16,143 nt of DNA from Lysobacterales bacterium UBA5700 (GTDB lineage Bacteria > Pseudomonadota > Gammaproteobacteria > Xanthomonadales > Xanthomonadaceae): assembly GCA_002420085.1 (NCBI GenBank), contig DIHI01000063.1, positions 39,666 through 55,808 of the forward strand. Reading direction: 5' to 3'. Position 1 is the stretch's first letter. Each line of letters opens with the position of its first letter. Below the pieces are notes generated by a model. The model did not search any database, was not told where the DNA came from, and saw nothing but the letters and a program-made list of their open reading frames with translations. Both the position numbers and the translations under genes were made by a program. This document shows positions 14,565 through 16,143 of the stretch, in pieces.

Positions 14565-15137
14565 TCAGGGCGCGCCGGCAGCGGCGTGCCCGGATTCGGC
14601 CGCCAGGCGGGCGGTGGCCGATTCGTTATTGTAGAAGACGTAGGACAAGGTCAGGGTGCGGATGGTCGGATCGAGGTCGGGATCGACCACGAACCGCACC
14701 GGCATCCGGCGCTCTTCACCCGCATCCAGACGTTGCTCGGTGAAACAGAAACACTCGGTCTTGCTGAACCAGGCGGAAGCGCTCGATGGCGCCACCGAAG
14801 GCACTGCATTGCCGACGATCGCATGGTCGGCATCGTTGCGGGCCACATAGCTGGCCTCATAAACCCGGCCCGGCTGGACCCGCATCGAGCCCTGCTCGGG
14901 CTTGAATGTCCAGGGCAGGCGCGAGTTGACGGTGGCGTCGAATTCGACCGTGATCCAGCGATCCTGATCGACCGTCATCCCGGCCACCCGTGCCTCGCCC
15001 ACCGGTCCACGTTCGAGACTGATCCCGAACACCTTCTCGCACGCCAGCCGGTAGAGCGGACCGAGCGAGAAGGCGAACACGAACGAGGCCACCGCGATCA
15101 GGCCGATGGTGCGCAGCAGTCGGATGTTCTCGTTCAT
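14565..15137 (-). CDS. ctaG: Cytochrome c oxidase assembly protein CtaG (Cox11)
   Basis: CtaG/Cox11 delivers copper to the CuB site of subunit I. The 190-aa protein has one N-terminal membrane helix (about 9-27) and an extracytoplasmic immunoglobulin-like domain. Copper ligands are visible: Cys129 and Cys131 in SKTECFCFTEQ, with Cys33 just after the helix in YRLACEKVFG. WTFKPEQGSMRVQPG and YVFYN near the end are also family-typical. The ATG at 15137 overlaps the stop of the preceding 36-aa gene by 4 nt (ATGA), implying translational coupling, and a GGAG lies upstream. It reads into coxC. Confidence 0.96.
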   Translation of the reverse strand: MNENIRLLRTIGLIAVASFVFAFSLGPLYRLACEKVFGISLERGPVGEARVAGMTVDQDRWITVEFDATVNSRLPWTFKPEQGSMRVQPGRVYEASYVARNDADHAIVGNAVPSVAPSSASAWFSKTECFCFTEQRLDAGEERRMPVRFVVDPDLDPTIRTLTLSYVFYNNESATARLAAESGHAAAGAP

Positions 15138-15244
15138 CGGCCGACCACTCCGGATGCGATGAAGGCGACGTAGATCGCCACCGCCAGCGCCGCGAGGATG
15201 CCAGCCGTGGTGTACACGCCCTTGCGATTTTCAGTCGGACTCAT
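15134..15244 (-). CDS. Small cytochrome oxidase assembly membrane peptide (36 aa)
   Basis: MSPTENRKGVYTTAGILAAL begins a 36-residue peptide made of a short charged N-terminus and one membrane helix (about 12-33), ending SGVVGR. A longer frame is open to 15397, but it lies over coxA and looks like an out-of-frame shadow. The slot between coxA and ctaG is where many beta- and gammaproteobacteria carry a tiny single-helix protein annotated as cytochrome oxidase small assembly protein. The 4-nt overlap with ctaG supports its being translated. No clear Shine-Dalgarno is seen before 15244. The role is inferred from position; it may act with CtaG at nascent subunit I. Confidence 0.75.
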   Translation of the reverse strand: MSPTENRKGVYTTAGILAALAVAIYVAFIASGVVGR

Positions 15245-15269
15245 GTCGAATGCGGATGCCGTGTCGGGG

Positions 15270-15296
15270 CTGGGGGATGAACAGGCCATCCCCCAG
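15270..15296 (-). promoter_or_regulatory. Perfect 10-bp hairpin between coxA and the small assembly gene
   Basis: CTGGGGGATG (15270-15279) and CATCCCCCAG (15287-15296) are perfect arms around a 7-nt loop, 8 nt after the coxA stop and 26 nt before the next start. There is no T-run. It probably protects the 3' end of the coxA message or partly terminates transcription, setting oxidase subunits above assembly factors. Confidence 0.6.
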
Positions 15297-15303
15297 GAGC
15301 CGG

Positions 15304-16143
15304 TCAGTGGCTGACGTCGCCATGCGCGAGATCGGTGTCGCGGATCGTCGGCGGCGTGGTGAACGTGTGGTGCGGCGCCGGGCTTGGCACCGTCCATTCA
15401 AGTCCGCGCGCGGCCTCCCATGAACGCGCTTCGGCCTTGGCGCCCTTCTTGAGCAGGCAGCACTGCACGATGATGTAGACCAACAGCAACTGGCTCAGAC
15501 CAAACCCGAAACCACCGATCGACGACCACAGGTTGAAGTCGGCAAAGGCGACGTTGTAGTCCGGGATGCGTCGCGGCATGCCGGCCAAGCCCAGGAAATG
15601 CTGCGGGAAGAACAGCAGGTTGACGAAGATCGTGCTCAGCCAGAAGTGCCATTTGCCGAGCGTCTCGTTGTACATCCGGCCGGTCCACTTCGGTAGCCAG
15701 TAGTAGACACCGGCCATGATCGCGAACACCGCGCCGGTGACCAGCACGTAGTGGAAATGCGCGACCACGAAATAGGTGTCGTGGTATTGGAAGTCGGCCG
15801 GCACGATCGCCAGCATCAGGCCGGAAAATCCACCGATGGTGAACATGATGACGAAGCCGATGGCAAACAGCATCGGCGTCTCGAAGGTCATCGAACCTTC
15901 CCACATCGTGCTGACCCAGTTGAACACCTTCACCCCGGTCGGCACGGCGATCAGCATGGTGGCGTACATGAAGAACAGTTCGCCACCGAGCGGCATGCCC
16001 ACGGTGAACATGTGGTGCGCCCAGACGATGAAGCTCAGGAAGGCGATCGACGCGGTGGCGTAGACCATCGCCTGGTAACCGAACAGCGGCTTGCGGGCAA
16101 AGGTCGGGATGATCTCCGACACGATGCCGAAGGCCGGCAGGAT
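15304..16143 (-). CDS. coxA: Cytochrome c oxidase subunit I (5' end off window)
   Basis: The last 279 residues of subunit I, the heme-copper catalytic subunit, are visible; the start lies beyond 16143, and the GTG at 16122 is internal. It covers about helices VII to XII. CuB ligands His-His are in VWAHHMFTVG, followed by the K-pathway region YATMLIAVPTGVKVFNW. The heme a3 and heme a ligands of helix X are in VVAHFHYVL, preceded by the His-Asp pair of the Mg site (YHDTYF). Later conserved parts include FFPQHFLGLAGMPRR and PDY. The C-terminal tail (EWTVPSPAPHHTF) is typical of aa3-type enzymes. Subunit II (coxB) would be expected just upstream, off the right edge. A perfect hairpin follows the stop. 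Confidence 0.98.
   Translation of the reverse strand: MLPAFGIVSEIIPTFARKPLFGYQAMVYATASIAFLSFIVWAHHMFTVGMPLGGELFFMYATMLIAVPTGVKVFNWVSTMWEGSMTFETPMLFAIGFVIMFTIGGFSGLMLAIVPADFQYHDTYFVVAHFHYVLVTGAVFAIMAGVYYWLPKWTGRMYNETLGKWHFWLSTIFVNLLFFPQHFLGLAGMPRRIPDYNVAFADFNLWSSIGGFGFGLSQLLLVYIIVQCCLLKKGAKAEARSWEAARGLEWTVPSPAPHHTFTTPPTIRDTDLAHGDVSH

Noticed and set aside
15245..15397. Extension of the 36-aa membrane peptide to 87 aa
   Set aside because: The added part overlaps the coxA coding end in another frame and includes the hairpin sequence, so it is a shadow frame.

Overview
This GC-rich window looks like a chromosomal core region of a gammaproteobacterium. The best single guess is a Xanthomonadales/Lysobacterales relative. 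The grounds are gene order (tsaD, rpsU, yqeY, dnaG, and an aa3-type cox cluster with ctaG, coxC, a DUF2909 protein, SURF1, ctaA and ctaB) and short tandem repeats with a 7-nt period in two intergenic gaps. The taxonomic placement is inference. I see no rRNA, tRNA, CRISPR array, phage gene, transposase or integrase.

Layout. (1) 1-1494, plus strand: the 3' part of a glycoside-hydrolase-like protein of unassigned family. (2) 1652-4515, minus strand: tsaD, folB and a YbdG-type mechanosensitive channel, read in that order. (3) 4516-4608: a compact divergent promoter region whose two -10 hexamers overlap. (4) 4609-7392, plus strand: rpsU, yqeY and dnaG, a version of the macromolecular-synthesis operon. 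rpoD, the usual next gene, is absent, and an exported S9 family peptidase (7591-9561) lies there instead. (5) 9606-16143, mostly minus strand: the cytochrome c oxidase region. In transcriptional order it reads coxA (5' end off the window), a 36-aa membrane peptide, ctaG, coxC, then SURF1, a cysteine-free membrane protein of 203 aa, ctaA and ctaB. A small DUF2909 gene reads divergently from SURF1.

How the genes work together. The right half supplies subunits I and III of an aa3-type terminal oxidase (subunit II would be expected just beyond the right edge), CuB delivery (CtaG), heme o and heme a synthesis (CtaB, CtaA) and assembly help (SURF1 and small membrane proteins). The central part holds translation, tRNA modification (t6A) and replication-priming genes, with a folate gene and an osmotic safety channel alongside.

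I did not find a convincing new multi-gene system. The more interesting signals are small: overlapping divergent promoters, perfect hairpins upstream of dnaG and downstream of coxA, two tandem repeats of 7-nt period, a perfect DnaA-box 9-mer at the folB start, and several departures from the usual gene neighbourhoods (no rpoD after dnaG, no plsY beside tsaD, no SCO gene after ctaB).
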